In this document: piece by piece, positions 47,701-57,704 of the stretch
Numbering within the stretch: the first letter of the stretch is position 1
Layout of the letters: each line of letters begins with the position of its first letter
Source: Limnoperna fortunei
Lineage: Eukaryota; Mollusca; Bivalvia; Mytilida; Modiolidae
Length of the DNA: 64,000 nucleotides
Assembly (NCBI GenBank): GCA_944474755.1
Contig: OX104117.1
Coordinates: 65,711,522-65,775,521 of the forward strand
Direction: 5' to 3'
The notes under the pieces: generated by a model
What the model saw: the letters and a program-made list of their open reading frames with translations, nothing else
Told to the model about the DNA's origin: nothing
The model's database searches: none
Program-made: the position numbers and the translations under genes

Positions 47701-50700
47701 ATCTATTGACTTCTAGAAATGACGGTTTACAGGGTAGTGAATGGGTATTGGTCATATGTGTGTGGTAACAATGTTCATAGTAATTTACTTATTATTTAAT
47801 ACTTTTAGGAAAATTCATATTTTGACCCATAACTTTAAATAATTTGGAGAAGACAATTCAAAGTTGTAAAACCTGTGTCTTATCCATTTGTTGCTTTTTT
47901 TAAGAACAATAAAATATGTTTAAACTTTAAATAATGTCAGTAATTTTTTTTTTATGTTGATTCTTTTTCCAAGATTTTGGACAAAATAAGTCAATTAGTT
48001 TTTAGCCAACGTGGACCAAGGGCCCATGTGAGCTATTGTCAATACTTTGCTTCCATCAACATGGGTTTGTCATCCATAAACGTCTACATTTTAATCTTCT
48101 GGAAAACTACTAAACATAATTGGCAGCAATATTTCCCACAATCCTTTATGATTGTTGTTACTTTAAAGCTGATATGTTAGCAAACATGGTGTCATTGCCA
48201 ATCCTTATTTCTGATTGGCTGAAGTTTGAAAAACTTCTTTTCAAGAACCCCTGAATAAATTAAAACCATACTGGGCAGATATGTTCCTGTAAAGGTCCTA
48301 ATTATGTGTTGTTACTTTGGTGGATATCACAAATTCAAAATGGCTGTTAGCAAAGGTCTGATTGTGCATTAAAATACTATGGAAAATTACATCATGGGTT
48401 TTTTTCAGTATATATGATCTTCCTCTTTATAAGTAGAAGTCCAAATGTTTGTGACAAAAATTGTATGCAAGGTCCTCTAGCTCCTCATTTCATCTTGATC
48501 TGACAAGAAACATGGCAACCATAGGCAATCGTTGTATCTGATTAAGAAAAAATCTTATTCTGAAAATAACAATCCAAATTTTGTGCAAGTTGATGCAAAT
48601 GATATATGTGAGCTACTCTACAAAGATTCCTCATTTCAACTTTTTCAGACTAAAAACATGGCCACCATAGGCTATCCTTGTTTGTGACTGACTGACTTAA
48701 AAAAATCTTTTGATCTGAAAGTACAGACATGACAACACGTTTTTTACATTGCACACTTTATACCATGGTCGTGGTTTTCTTCATTCAGAAATTCACTACC
48801 ATGCGCCACTGTGGTATTCTGCGATATATCCTGTTGAGCACGGTGGATTTTCAATTTTGTTTCATGCTTATACAATGAAAAAATTTTAATGTTTCCATTA
48901 AACATTAAGAGATTTGTTTAATATATGCCGTTTTAATATGTTTGTTTGAAAATGAAATTAATCTGCGTTCTTGGAAATCCATTCAGAATACCTTAGTTTA
49001 TTGTCACTTATTTAGATTGACAATAATTCCCTTAAAGTGTTTTGAAAGGTTAGAACACCATATTTTGCCCTTAAAATTGTTAAAATATTTACATCTATGC
49101 TATTTTATCATCTAAATTTCCCTGTCAGCACCTCTGATTAATGTTGCAACTCTGTGAACTTTTACTGGATGTAAATTGTGTCACGCCTTAAATCGAATGA
49201 TTAGCTGGCACGGGCTCTCAAACATTTCTATAAACTTGTGTATTGTATAATTTTAAAATTAAAAGGTGAGAACGTGCTTCACTGATTTTAATGGTAAAAT
49301 ATCACATTACACAATAAATATGAGACTTGTAAAGAAATTTTTTTTAAAAACTTTAAAATCAATATGACTTACATTGCTACATTTTTATTTTTCAAATTTT
49401 CGAAAAGATCACTAAATGTCCCAGATATATCATTCCATGAATGATTTTCTACCAGATTCGTATTCGGTGTTGAACTACGTGTTAAAAAATACAATCGTGA
49501 TGTAGATTCAACCATAATAGTCGTTTCGGTTTTGAAAGCCTGTCACATCATCAACTTTTTTTGTAGAAAAGACTTGTGGCATCCTTATATTTTCTATTAT
49601 ATTACAACACTATGGATAATGTCCTCAAACTTTTTCAGGGTGATATGCATCCGGTTGAACAAATATTCGATCTTCAAGTTTACTGGCAAATTAAATCAAT
49701 ACTGATCATCAACAAATTAAAATACATGTGTAAACTATTCATAAGCACTGCTTAAAATAGGTTTATTTTCTTTCGGGTAACTTGACATCTATGATAATGT
49801 TGATGTTGTCATTTGTACCACCATGGAGATTGAAATTCTATCGTGGCCGGACCCCTGTGGCTACAAGCCCTGTAGACTGAACTCGTTCTATGCATCAATC
49901 GTGGTAAGATTACCTGAGCAGATGTCTTATCCACGATAGTAGGCCTGGTAATACCACTGTGATAGAAGAATGTAACCATCAATGGATATAAATTTTTTAT
50001 TGCAGGCATTTTCAATGAAGGTGATAGAAGAATGTAACCATCAGTGGCAAGCCTTGATTGGTAAAACTGTAGACAATGGAGATATAGCTTGGTAGGTGTT
50101 GATTTATCATAAACATAAATTTCCAGTTAGCATACTGACAACAGTATATCTACTTCATGTTTAGCGACTTAATTAATTTTCCTTCCATCCTTCTGTCTGC
50201 AACATAACTTTCATAACAGTTTCTCAGCAACTGCTTATCACAACCACTTGAAATTTTACATGTGACCTTACCATGTGGTCCTAAATCGCGAGTACTGATT
50301 TCAGGTCTTTCGCATATCTACTTCCTGTTTATTGACGTAGTCAATTTTCAACATTAATATGAACAATTTTTTATGTGACATCAGTACGAGTTCTTATACA
50401 GTGTTTATCAACTTAGTCATTATAAAGAGATGTGAATAGTGGGTTTATACTGAGTGAGCAGTAGCTCACAGGTTCCATGTTCATTATAAAAGCTTTTAAT
50501 ATTAGTTCTTTTTAGGGCTATTCCAGAAAAAAATATATACCCTGGGGGCAGGATTCTGTCGAAAAAATAATGTGAAGGTGGGGGTAGAATTGCATATTGA
50601 AATCTGTTGGTTGGGGTGTCAAAAAAAAAAAAAATAATAATAATTTGATATAGGAAAATTGTAGGTGGGGGGGGCGGGGGGGGGGTTAAATTTTAATTTG

Positions 50701-52559
50701 TATCTATTGGTGGTACCCCTTAATTTCCAGTGTGTTCAGCATCCAGGAGACATTTTTTTCTGGAATAGCCCTTATCAAGGTAATGAGTTATCCCCATTAT
50801 CTGCATAATTGTAATTGTGCTGAGTGTGTGTTGTTTTGGTGGAGTAAATTGACCGTTTCCATTTTTGAACCTTTGTTCTCGTGTGCGAGTTCTATAAGTT
50901 CTTGTGTGAGATTACAGTATATGTTAAGTTCTCATATAAGAGTACCATTCTTATGTGTGAGTACTATTAGTTTTTGTGTTAGAATACCATTAGTGTTTGG
51001 TTGTTAACAGAAGAGGTGATAATGAAATTTCAAGTGATGAATGACATACAGAAAACATTAGACACTTGTAAGAACTGTCACAAGTGATGAGCACTAGCTG
51101 CACATGTGTAGAAATTAAGAAAGTGTGCGTAATTATTTATCTTCTTACAGTGAGAACACAACAGTGGCAGGAAGTCCATACAAAATAGAACAGGGCGATG
51201 CTGCTGAGATTGTTAGTAAGGTTAGTTCTCTACAAGTTTTATTTTGGGTATTAAAAAATATGCCTTGACCTAAACATAGGTTTTGACCTATTATATATAC
51301 TGTGTATTCATCAGAAATTATAAGAGTTTATTGAACAAGGTAGATTTAGTATTAGAACATGTATTTGGTGATCTTGGAAAGGTTACTTTTTATTTGGATG
51401 AAAAATCCGTATTTTAGTCAGATTAGAACAATAGATTATTACATAGTTAATGATTGGGGTTTTTTTTTGTATTCATAGAGTGCAGAACCAGGTCCAGCAA
51501 AGGAAATTCCAGAGACAGGTAAATTTTGGCAGTTAAGGTGGATTCTGTCTCTCTGTTGTACACAGAATATAATTTACATGCTATTATTGTGACTTTCAAG
51601 TTACAACTAATTATTATGGAATATCTTTTTCTCACTTTAAATTTTTGATCCTGTATCAAGTGATTACATGTAAAATACTTAATTATTCATGGTAAATAGA
51701 TTCTTCAGCTCAACAGTTTAGTTGTCCTTTTAATGCCTTAATAATTGATTTTATTGTACTCGTGTCGTTGTTTGTTGTATTAATGTTGGTTATGTGGAAC
51801 TTCTGTATATGTGCAATAAATACAAAGATAATAATCAGGAATACCATTTTTACCAAATACAATCCAATTCAGTTACACACTTTGACCTCCATTTGATATT
51901 TGTAAACAATGGTATGATTTTGAAAAAATGTTAAAACTAAATGATAAGGTGTTAGAAAGTCAATTAATGAGTTAAAAAAAGAATAAGTGCAGGAAGTTTA
52001 ATAGGTGATATATATTGTAAATCCCAGGGTGTGAATGAAACACTATCATGCTGCTCCATTACGTGTAGTGAAACCTCTTTGTAGCCATCTGGGCATTAAC
52101 TGTAGTTCTATATACAAGATTGACTTGAAACTTTAAAACCAGTGAGACAAATAAAATATAAGCCATGTGTAAGCGAGCTATTTCTAAGAAAATGAAAAAA
52201 TTAATTTTTTTAAACCTTTTTGGGGAGTGTAGGAGGAACAGTGACATAGAATTCTGTCTAAAATATTTTAGTAATTTTAGTCAACTCGGCACCAAAACTA
52301 TTGAAATCCCAATTGCCATATATTGCTTCTTTGTAATTGGTAAAATCAGTATATAGTCATGCCCTATGAATTATTTTCAAAATACTAGGATTAATGCTGT
52401 AAAAACAAAATAAAACGATAAGACGTACCAATATACATTTATTTTACAAAAGTATGTACTAGAAGCATTTTATACACATCATATTACAATCATGAATTAC
52501 CCAATTAATACTATATCTTTACTTTTTCAGCTAACAAATGGTATTATGTGAAATTGTGA
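29505..52559 (+). CDS. PPA: Soluble inorganic pyrophosphatase (family I), complete, 12 exons
   Basis: The enzyme hydrolyses diphosphate to two phosphates with Mg2+, pulling biosynthetic reactions forward. Twelve GT-AG exons join in frame to 336 codons plus TGA. Residues 1-48 are basic and lack acidic residues ([23 protein letters not shown]), a likely mitochondrial presequence. Met49 (MSYSITERG) would start a 288-residue form, close to the ~289 of human PPA1. The family signature DKDPLDV is at 165-171, with the metal Asp in VDEGETDWK (197, 202). [41 protein letters not shown] and [12 protein letters not shown] are all intact. Intron 1 is 11.1 kb. Candidate poly(A) signals are ATTAAA 52685-52690 and AATAAA 53298-53303. 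Product certain; the dual-start idea is inference. Confidence 0.95.
30075..31410. repeat. Inverted pair of a dispersed repeat around the hAT-like element
   Basis: GGTTATAGTGTGGGAGAAGG then GAAGAAACAGTCTATAC (about 30100-30140) recurs inverted at about 31340-31385. The match continues outward with ACTGGGTC. Related sequence with GTGTGCAGxxCAAAAGAATTTAG is at about 31500-31545, 34435-34520 and 34600-34690. Confidence 0.6.
30233..31140. mobile_element. hAT-like non-autonomous element in pyrophosphatase intron 1
   Basis: The ends CAGGGCTCTCGTTGG and CCAGCGTGAGCCCTG are inverted copies, flanked by ATGCAT on both sides (30227-30232 and 31141-31146). The right half has four ACTTCTCCCTGT units; the left has related GGGCGAAGAAGTCGC. 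No transposase is seen. The TIR style suggests hAT, but the duplication seen is 6, not 8, bp. Confidence 0.7.
32570..32830 (+). repeat. Dispersed mollusc-type repeat fragment
   Basis: The stretch TCAGAGCTATAACTTTTTT, TATTTGGTATGTTGGTAGA and TTTTTGACCTTGACCTCAAA resembles units of pearl-like element cores. A (TA)n tract is at 32727-32749. The rest of intron 1 (31411-35930) has only short repeats and poly-T runs. Confidence 0.4.
35940..36170 (+). mobile_element. SINE family 1 copy, plus strand
   Basis: The tRNA-like head (TTGGTTATGGTAGTTCATCT ... GATCACGTGGTCTGTCAACA) has a B-box-like GCAGGTTTGAGTCTC, then the body (GGGTGCACTCAACTTCAATC, TTGACAAGGATTGTCAGTTT, GGCTTCCTCCACCACTAAAA). Short body pieces also lie at 35425-35495 and 36180-36260. 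Confidence 0.75.
37313..37729 (+). mobile_element. SINE family 2 copy with 10-bp target duplication
   Basis: The copy is flanked by GATTTCAATG at 37303-37312 and 37730-37739. The body has GGTCATAATACGGAAAGCCTG and the 3' end is (AATC)n at 37712-37729. It is a diverged relative of the 57863-58379 copy on the opposite strand. The 5' end is shortened. Confidence 0.8.
37761..39365 (+). mobile_element. Pearl/Helentron-like element, eight ~166-bp units, dimeric higher order
   Basis: The left terminus TTAGCTCACCTGA is mirrored by TCAGGTGAGCGA near 39330. A (GTC)n tract is at 37815-37842 and a perfect palindrome AGGCTCTTAAGAGCCT at 39345-39360. The unit marker CCTATGGG occurs at 38011, 38178, 38345, 38510, 38677, 38842, 39009 and 39179. 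Spacing alternates 167/165, giving a 332-bp dimer between 38345 and 39009. Open frames at 38348-38668 and 38680-39000 are products of the repeat, not genes. It lies in pyrophosphatase intron 1. Confidence 0.8.
40811..40929 (+). CDS. PPA: Pyrophosphatase exon 2
   Basis: Encodes [18 protein letters not shown] through [11 protein letters not shown] (69-108). Acceptor CTGATTACAG, donor GTAAGT. The Lys/Glu-rich end strand around NAKME contributes to the active site in the family. Confidence 0.93.
40973..41122 (+). repeat. 37-bp tandem repeat next to exon 2
   Basis: Four copies of TTTTTTGCAGCAGTATTTCA then GCTATATTTAGGCAATG. The unit matches the CAGCAATATTTCAGCTATAT end of SINE family 2 (9379-9402), so it probably grew from a SINE end. 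Each unit has a T-rich tract before GCAG, that is, acceptor-like strings. Confidence 0.8.
41445..41564 (+). CDS. PPA: Pyrophosphatase exon 3
   Basis: Encodes [20 protein letters not shown] and [11 protein letters not shown] (109-148), phase 0 at both ends. Includes the conserved Lys in PIKQD and the Tyr in WNYG. The donor is GTGTGA, weaker than the others. Confidence 0.93.
42151..42237 (+). CDS. PPA: Pyrophosphatase exon 4: signature motif
   Basis: Encodes [20 protein letters not shown] then LDVCEIGYK (149-177), phase 0. The three Asp of DKDPLD bind the catalytic metals in the family. Confidence 0.95.
44059..44122 (+). CDS. PPA: Pyrophosphatase exon 5
   Basis: Encodes [21 protein letters not shown] (178-198) and ends one base into the Gly of DEGETDWK. 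Acceptor ATTTTAAG, donor GTAATA. Confidence 0.92.
44420..44560 (+). mobile_element. SINE family 1, degraded copy
   Basis: GGTTAAGGTAGTTAGTAATC (A-box side), GTGCCTGTCAACACTCTGGG, CTGGATGCCATTATATAGCT and GAAAAATTGCTGGAACACCA follow the SINE order; the middle is deleted. Similar body-only remains are at 41856-41935, 53590-53715 and 54790-54890. Confidence 0.6.
44589..44651 (+). CDS. PPA: Pyrophosphatase exon 6
   Basis: Encodes [21 protein letters not shown] (199-219). Acceptor TTGTTAACAG. The donor GTAAAA is followed by an intron that holds the 34-bp minisatellite and a MITE. Confidence 0.92.
44955..45870. repeat. 34-bp minisatellite in pyrophosphatase intron 6
   Basis: The unit runs TGAATAACTGGACAAAGTAT, then GGCATGCCTGGCTG. 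There are about 26 copies, with variants GACAG/GCTG and AACTGGACA/ATCTGGATA arranged in patches. Because 34 is not a multiple of 3 and no frame of the unit has a minus-strand stop, all three minus frames stay open for 250-287 codons. Confidence 0.95.
46044..46284. mobile_element. Harbinger-like MITE, copy 1 (intron 6)
   Basis: Ends GGGCCATTCCAGAA and TTCTGGAATAGCCC, flanked by TAA and TTA. 241 bp. Shares TTTGATATAGGAAAATTGTA and GGTGGTACCCCTTAATTTC-like blocks with copy 2. Confidence 0.8.
46418..46458 (+). CDS. PPA: Pyrophosphatase exon 7 (41 bp microexon)
   Basis: Encodes [14 protein letters not shown] (220-233), matching the NDINDVKRLKPGYLEA segment of animal enzymes. Acceptor TTCTTTGTAG, donor GTTTGT. 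Confidence 0.9.
46954..47116. repeat. Foldback element in intron 7
   Basis: TTATGGCCTTTAATTTACTT ... GAGTTATTTTTCC on the left pairs with GGAAAAATAACCC ... AAGGCCATAATTG on the right, giving arms of about 75 bp. A short duplicated block (GGTTATTTGTTRGAYRTGC) lies just before it at 46813-46915. Confidence 0.7.
47608..47694 (+). CDS. PPA: Pyrophosphatase exon 8
   Basis: Encodes [20 protein letters not shown] then GFNGEAKNR (234-262), phase 0. The conserved W-F-x-x-Y-K-x-PDGK segment is intact. Donor GTATGT. Confidence 0.94.
48000..48780 (+). mobile_element. Degenerate pearl-like element (intron 8)
   Basis: The start TTTTTAGCCAACGTGGACCA then GGGCCCATGTGAGCTATTGT matches the left end of the 37761 element. 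Inside are diverged units with CAAAATGGC and CTTTTT...CTGAA blocks. A smaller left-end piece lies at 58568-58700. Confidence 0.6.
50006..50091 (+). CDS. PPA: Pyrophosphatase exon 9
   Basis: Encodes [20 protein letters not shown] then TVDNGDIA and two bases of Cys (263-291). Acceptor TTTTTTATTGCAG, donor GTAGGT. The text just upstream (GTGATAGAAGAATGTAACCATCA-type, 49960-49981) is a second copy of part of this exon in the intron. Confidence 0.92.
50515..50771. mobile_element. Harbinger-like MITE, copy 2 (intron 9)
   Basis: Ends GGGCTATTCCAGAA and TTCTGGAATAGCCC with TTA on both sides, the TWA target duplication of PIF/Harbinger. Homopolymer runs (A14, G-rich near 50669-50684) have grown inside it. 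Confidence 0.85.
51151..51220 (+). CDS. PPA: Pyrophosphatase exon 10
   Basis: Completes Cys291 and encodes [23 protein letters not shown] (292-314), matching the NTT-x-x-SPFK segment of animal enzymes. Acceptor ATCTTCTTACAG, donor GTTAGT. Confidence 0.92.
51479..51518 (+). CDS. PPA: Pyrophosphatase exon 11 (40 bp)
   Basis: Encodes [13 protein letters not shown] (315-327), a Pro-rich linker as in other animal PPases. Donor GTAAAT. Confidence 0.88.
52531..52559 (+). CDS. PPA: Pyrophosphatase exon 12 and stop
   Basis: Encodes ANKWYYVKL and TGA, matching the VDKWFHH-type C-terminus of PPA1. Acceptor CTTTTTCAG. Total codon count closes at 337 including the stop. Confidence 0.88.
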
Positions 52560-53303
52560 TGGAGGTGTTTAACTGTAGAACAACAAAATGAATCGTCTTT
52601 ATTTACCAAACACATATCTTGTAGCAAGTTGTGACTCTTTACTAATGTTATGTATTTGTAATTATTATTTTGAGAAGTTTTTTAATTAAAAATTTACAGA
52701 TTTTCTGCCAAATTATATTAGTTTCTTACATGTAAAGGTGCATAAACGTTTAGTAGACCATGACTAGGATGTATTCATCCATGATGAATCAATGTGCAGC
52801 AACTGTTAATCAAATGTAATTCATTGTCTTTTAAATGATTTAACAGAGATGGAAATTTTTTATTTGATTTTGCTTTATTAGGTTTTCTGTTAATACAGAA
52901 TTGGCTTGTATTAAAGAGTTTATATATTAACATTAAGGTCCACAGTGTAACAGTGTTAGAAGTAACAGTGATAGTGTTATGTTGTATTCACGTTTTTTTT
53001 TCCCTTTATTTTCCTTGTTGCAATTTTTATTTACTGTAAAAGAAACATCAATGTACATTGTACTGTAAGTACTTACAACTGTATCAATGGCTTCTTTTAT
53101 TTTTTTTACTTAATTTATTTTTAAGAAAATATCGTAATATATTTAAAAGGGTGATTGGTATATTGATAGTGCCTTAGACTGATAGTACTATTAACAGTGA
53201 GTTATCTCCCTTTGTATATGAGAACAAGGGTGTAAATGGCCAGCAACCTGAATCTGGTAACCAATCAAAGAAAGATTAAAAAATTTACACATGATCTAAT
53301 AAA
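52560..53303 (+). other. Probable pyrophosphatase 3'UTR
   Basis: AT-rich sequence after the stop, with ATTAAA at 52685-52690 and AATAAA at 53298-53303. Which signal is used cannot be told from sequence. Confidence 0.5.
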
Positions 53304-53828
53304 TATTGCCTGTTTTGTAACTGTTATGTAATATTTATATGTATAAATCGTTGTTGTTTTCTAAATCTAATTGTTTTGATTTCATAAGTCATGGTAATTT
53401 GATCTGTCATAATAATTATGCTCACATAAATTTTTTTATGTTCAAATTTAGCGAATTAAAAGAATCTTCAACTTTTTTTACATTTTTTGTTTTCTTGATA
53501 TGTTAATGCATTCTCCTACATACATGTTGTCCTGTTTCTGACATGGTGTGTTTAACTTCTATCTTTTGAAAAGTATTGCCCATTTTCCTACCAAGGTGGA
53601 GGTTTATGGTTCTCCAACCTCCCCCCTACACCCAACCCCAATAAAAACTGAACAGTATGATGCAACTGAAAAATTGCTAAAAGTGCCATTAAACACCATT
53701 GAAACAAACAAATCTACATGATACTTGAATGCCTTTAATACCTTGTTCCTTGTTCATTACATTCAGGTAGATTAAAGGTCTTTGTCCGTTGATATTTGAT
53801 GGCCGAGTGAGATGCTTGGTATTCACGG

Positions 53829-54020
53829 AATAAATATACAATAGTTGCTTATATAGAGGGCATTGTCATGATATCTTGACTGCACAAGGGAGAGTGGTTT
53901 TGCCTGAAACATTGATAATGCCCGATCCAAAGGCAATGTTAAAGGCATTACCACTGTCCCTAGTGCTGTCATGTATCATGACAATGCCAGTCATATAAGC
54001 AACTATTATATTTATGAATT
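53829..54020. repeat. Foldback element, arms ~75 bp
   Basis: ATAGTTGCTTATATAGAGGG then CATTGTCATGATA (left) pairs with TATCATGACAATGCCAGTCA then TATAAGCAACTAT (right). A separate small hairpin, GGGCATT...AATGCCC, is at about 54237-54279. Confidence 0.75.
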
Positions 54021-55470
54021 AAGAAACCATGTGTTTAAGACTATTATTTATTTGTAGCTGTTTTCCGTTTGATTTATCGTGGGCCTCATGATAGATCATT
54101 GTTTGGCATTTTAGGCAATAAACAGTTTTCTAAACTTTTCGACATTTTTTCCTCATTTAGGTTGTACATGTATATATATATATATTTTTTTTATAAATTA
54201 AAAATAAACAGTCTTATGTTGCTTGTTACTGAAAAGGGCATTACAATGGTGGGTGTTATCACATCGTGAAAATGCCCTATTCAAATTACTGCAGATTAAT
54301 TTATACCAGCGGACCTTGTTTTATCCAATTAAAAAAAAACTATTTTACTGATATGAAATAATATGTAATTGCCAAGGCCATTGCATCAGAAAGTTCACTG
54401 TTTACAGGTATTCTATGCTCTGAAACACTGCTCTTAATATGGCTGCACGAAAGCCATTCCATTAGAGCAAAGTGTTTTAAATGGAGCAAATGTAACACAA
54501 CACATTCCTGTAAGCACTTGTGTACTTCAGTTTGTCTGTAAAGGGACAAGATTTTTGTTGCTTGAGCAAGCAATTTTACATTTTATAAATAAGTATGACA
54601 TGCAAGCGGATAGCTAAATATAGCTTTAGTTGACCTTAAGATCAAAAGGCAAATACTACTTTTTATAGATCACAAATGTTAACAGCTGTATCATGATACA
54701 TGGTTGCTGGCAGCACCATATTTTTATAGACGTTTTGTAATAATAGCAAGTTGTCTAGGTTCAAGAGTGGGATTATCTTGGGGGGGGGGGGGGGGATGTT
54801 CATAAAGGCCCCTTCTAGGATGGTGGCATGATATTAGTTGAAAAATTGGTGAAAGGTTGAACCAATTCAAACACAAATCTAATTGACCCTTGATTTCAGA
54901 TTTTATTGTTTGACCGGGTTTTGACTACTTTCAGTAAGGGTGTCCATCATGGTTGTAAAATCAGGCTGTTGGATAAAATTGGGGTAGTGAACCTTCCATC
55001 AGGTTTAAAGTGGCCCAGTGATTTCAGAGATTTTTCTTATTTTTTAGCAAAGGAAGCCTAGTGCATATTGGCAACATTAAAAATATTACCTTTAAGAAGT
55101 GTTCATTATAATTGTTAAATTGTCATTATACTACAGTTCAGTTATTGGACTGATCTATAAAGTCCACAGTTCAGTTATTGGACTGATCTATAAAGTCCTG
55201 TAAATTTCCTTTTTCTACTAGCATAAAAAAATCATCTTTGTTGAGACAATCAAATGAATCTTGCTATTTGGTTTCAACTGGTTCAATAGTTTCAAATAGG
55301 AAGTTATTTTAACATTATCCTGTAGGTTTCTATGTAAAATTAATTCCTACAATTGCAGCCATCATGGATTTTTTTATAAAATAATTAAACATAAGCTTTT
55401 AAGAGAACTGTCCTATAAACATTCACATACAATAAGGATGAAATCAGCTTTGCAGTTTCAGAAAAGACAT

Positions 55471-55935
55471 CCTCACAAGTCAGGGTTTCTATGTCCACAT
55501 GTGTCCACACGAAACCCTGACAAACTTAGCTAGGAAATTCCCCTGCTAGAAGTCACTGTTTTGATTGGCTACATCATACCTTGATGTAGCCAATCAAAAG
55601 CTTGCTTTCATTAGCGGCTTGGTTAGGGGATATCCAGATGTCGATTGTAAATAAACCAAACCGATATGTTGCATACACCATGTGAAAGTCAGTGTATTTT
55701 GTACGGTAGTGTTAATTGTTTGTTATTACCACGTTATGTATTAGTTGCGTTACATTTTCTTCCCACTCAAGAATGAGTAAGAATGACTACTGCCAAACAC
55801 TTGCTTCTTTCAAGCAATTTCACTAGTTGATATTTTGAAGGTTTGACGTCATATGAAAATCTTCTAGCCTGGGAATTTCATGGCTAAGTTTGTCAGGGTT
55901 TCGTGTGGACACAGAAACCCTGACTTGTGAGGATG
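55471..55935. mobile_element. Foldback/MITE element with ~85-bp TIRs and nested hairpins
   Basis: The left arm CCTCACAAGTCAGGGTTTCT ... ACGAAACCCTGACAAACTTA is repeated inverted to 55935. Each arm is itself a hairpin (CAGGGTTTC ... GAAACCCTG). In the middle TTTGATTGGCTACATCA pairs perfectly with TGATGTAGCCAATCAAA (55560-55598). Confidence 0.8.
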
Positions 55936-56160
55936 CAGAAAAGATGGCATCTGAAAACATTCCCGTGTTAAACTTGGTCTGAAATGGTAATGGTGGCTAT
56001 TTTCACTGTCTTGCTGGCATAAAAATTTTTTTAGATGATCGATCATTAGAACGAATCATAGACCCTCAGTTTTTTTTTCTTTTGGCAGGACAAATAAATC
56101 TGAAAATCACAAAACTAACTTCAGATTATAACGGCAGTAATAGCAGAGATAAAACAAGTG

Positions 56161-56402
56161 TGGACTGTGAGCATGCTCATAAAGGGATATCCCCCGCTTC
56201 GCTTTCAATTATCTCCCCTTAATGATATCGGGTCAATAAAAATCCTTCATGCACATCTACATATAATGTACTTCCTTTATGCTAAGTTTCATTTAAATTT
56301 CATCAAGCGGTTTAGGAGGAGTTGTGATTACAAGGGATGTGGACAGACACCCAGACAGGGCGATTCCTATATACCCCCCCTAACAAGTTTGTGGGGGGGT
56401 AT
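56161..56402 (+). mobile_element. Small element with CCCCC/GGGGG terminal hairpin
   Basis: Starts near GGGATATCCCCCGCTTCGC and ends with TATACCCCCCC ... GGGGGGGTATA (56372-56402). A GTGGACAGACACCCAGACAG block precedes the hairpin. The end structure copies that of the pearl element at 3346-4276, but without a tandem core. Confidence 0.6.
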
Positions 56403-56700
56403 AACAATGGCCCAACATTGTTTATATATACAGTCCGCCAAAAGTTAAGCATCACCTAAATATTTTCTTAAATAATTTTATTACAAAACGATTCATTCAG
56501 CATCTGATGCATTTATGCAATGCTTTCGAACAATACCTTTATATAACATACAGGTCAGATGTCAATAATTAGAGTTTTAACGTGTAAAAACTGGTTTCAA
56601 AAACTTGTCCCGCTTCTTATTAACAGACTGACTTTGAATGAAATAGCCTAGTCCGATTGCACGTGGATATTGTGGTTAGTTATTTTAAAGACTTTTCAAC

Positions 56701-57704
56701 ATGGTAAGACGAAAATTAAGTATCGCCGAACGCTGGCAAGCAATTGGAATGAAAAATGCTGGAATGAGTAACCGCCAAATAGCAGCCAATTTTGGGGTGA
56801 AAGTCTTGTTGCAAGGCATAGACAGACAGGGTCAATCGAGGACCGCCCAAGATCTGGGAGACCCCGTAAAACAACCCCTAGAGAGGACCGCTTCCTTGCT
56901 CGTCAAGCCAGATTGCACCCCTTATCAACAGCAGGCCAGTTACGAGGAATGTGGCCTACTGGTGGTCAAATCAGTGACCGAACAGTTATTCGGAGGCTTC
57001 ACAGATCTCGATTACGTGCCCTCAGGGCTTTGAAACGAACAGAACTGACAAGAAGGCACCGCCAAGCACGAATGGAGTGGGCAAGACATCATCGTCACTG
57101 GGATATAAGAAGCTGGAGACGTATTCATTGGTCAGATGAAAGCGGCTTTCTGTTGAAGCCTTTTGACGGTCAGATACGTGTTTGGCGGCAAAGGAATACA
57201 GCTTTGGATAGAAACCATATTGTAGGAACAACTGCTTTCGGTGGTGGCGGCGTTACCGTATGGGGATGCTTTTCACTGCAAGCTCCCTTTACAGATTCTC
57301 AACGGTACATTGAATGGTTTGAAATACCGCAATGACATCTTGATGGTCACGTTAGGCCACATTTTGACAACCATGCTCTTGTAGACAGACCAATGTTTCA
57401 AGACGACAACGCTCGACCCCATCGAGCCCGTGTTGTGAGGGACTTTATTGAAACAGATGCCATTGACACACTTCCATGGCCAGCCATGTAACAGGACATG
57501 AATCCGATTGAGCCTGTGTGGGACTTTATCGGGCGAAAAGTCAATCAACGGAACCCAAGATGCCAAAATGTTCGAGAATTAGAAGTCGCACTTGTGGAAG
57601 AATGGCAGAGATTTCCACAGTACAGACTTAGGCGTTTGGTTGCTGGAATGAGGCGGCGTGTTGAACATTTACACCGGAAACGTGGATGTTATACCCGATA
57701 TTGA
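56701..57704 (+). pseudogene. Tc1-like (DD34E) transposase, broken
   Basis: The N-terminal helix-turn-helix (MVRRKLSIAERWQAIGMKNA, MSNRQIAANFGV) is in one frame. It shifts near 56800 to DRPRSGRPRKTTPRED, a GRPRKT hook and second HTH region. The catalytic domain follows: first Asp in HWSDESGF (about 57132), second in QDDNARPHRARVV (about 57404), and Glu in DMNPIEPVWDF (about 57510); 34 residues separate the last two. Small shifts near 57290-57345 and a stop at 57487-57489 also break it. The enzyme family cuts and pastes the element at TA sites; this copy cannot make it. Confidence 0.88.

Noticed and set aside
50170..50480. Conserved-looking block with CTACTTCCTGTTTATTGA, similar to 40440-40580
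   Set aside because: A dispersed repeat fragment related to pearl-type cores; no open frame and no splice sites.
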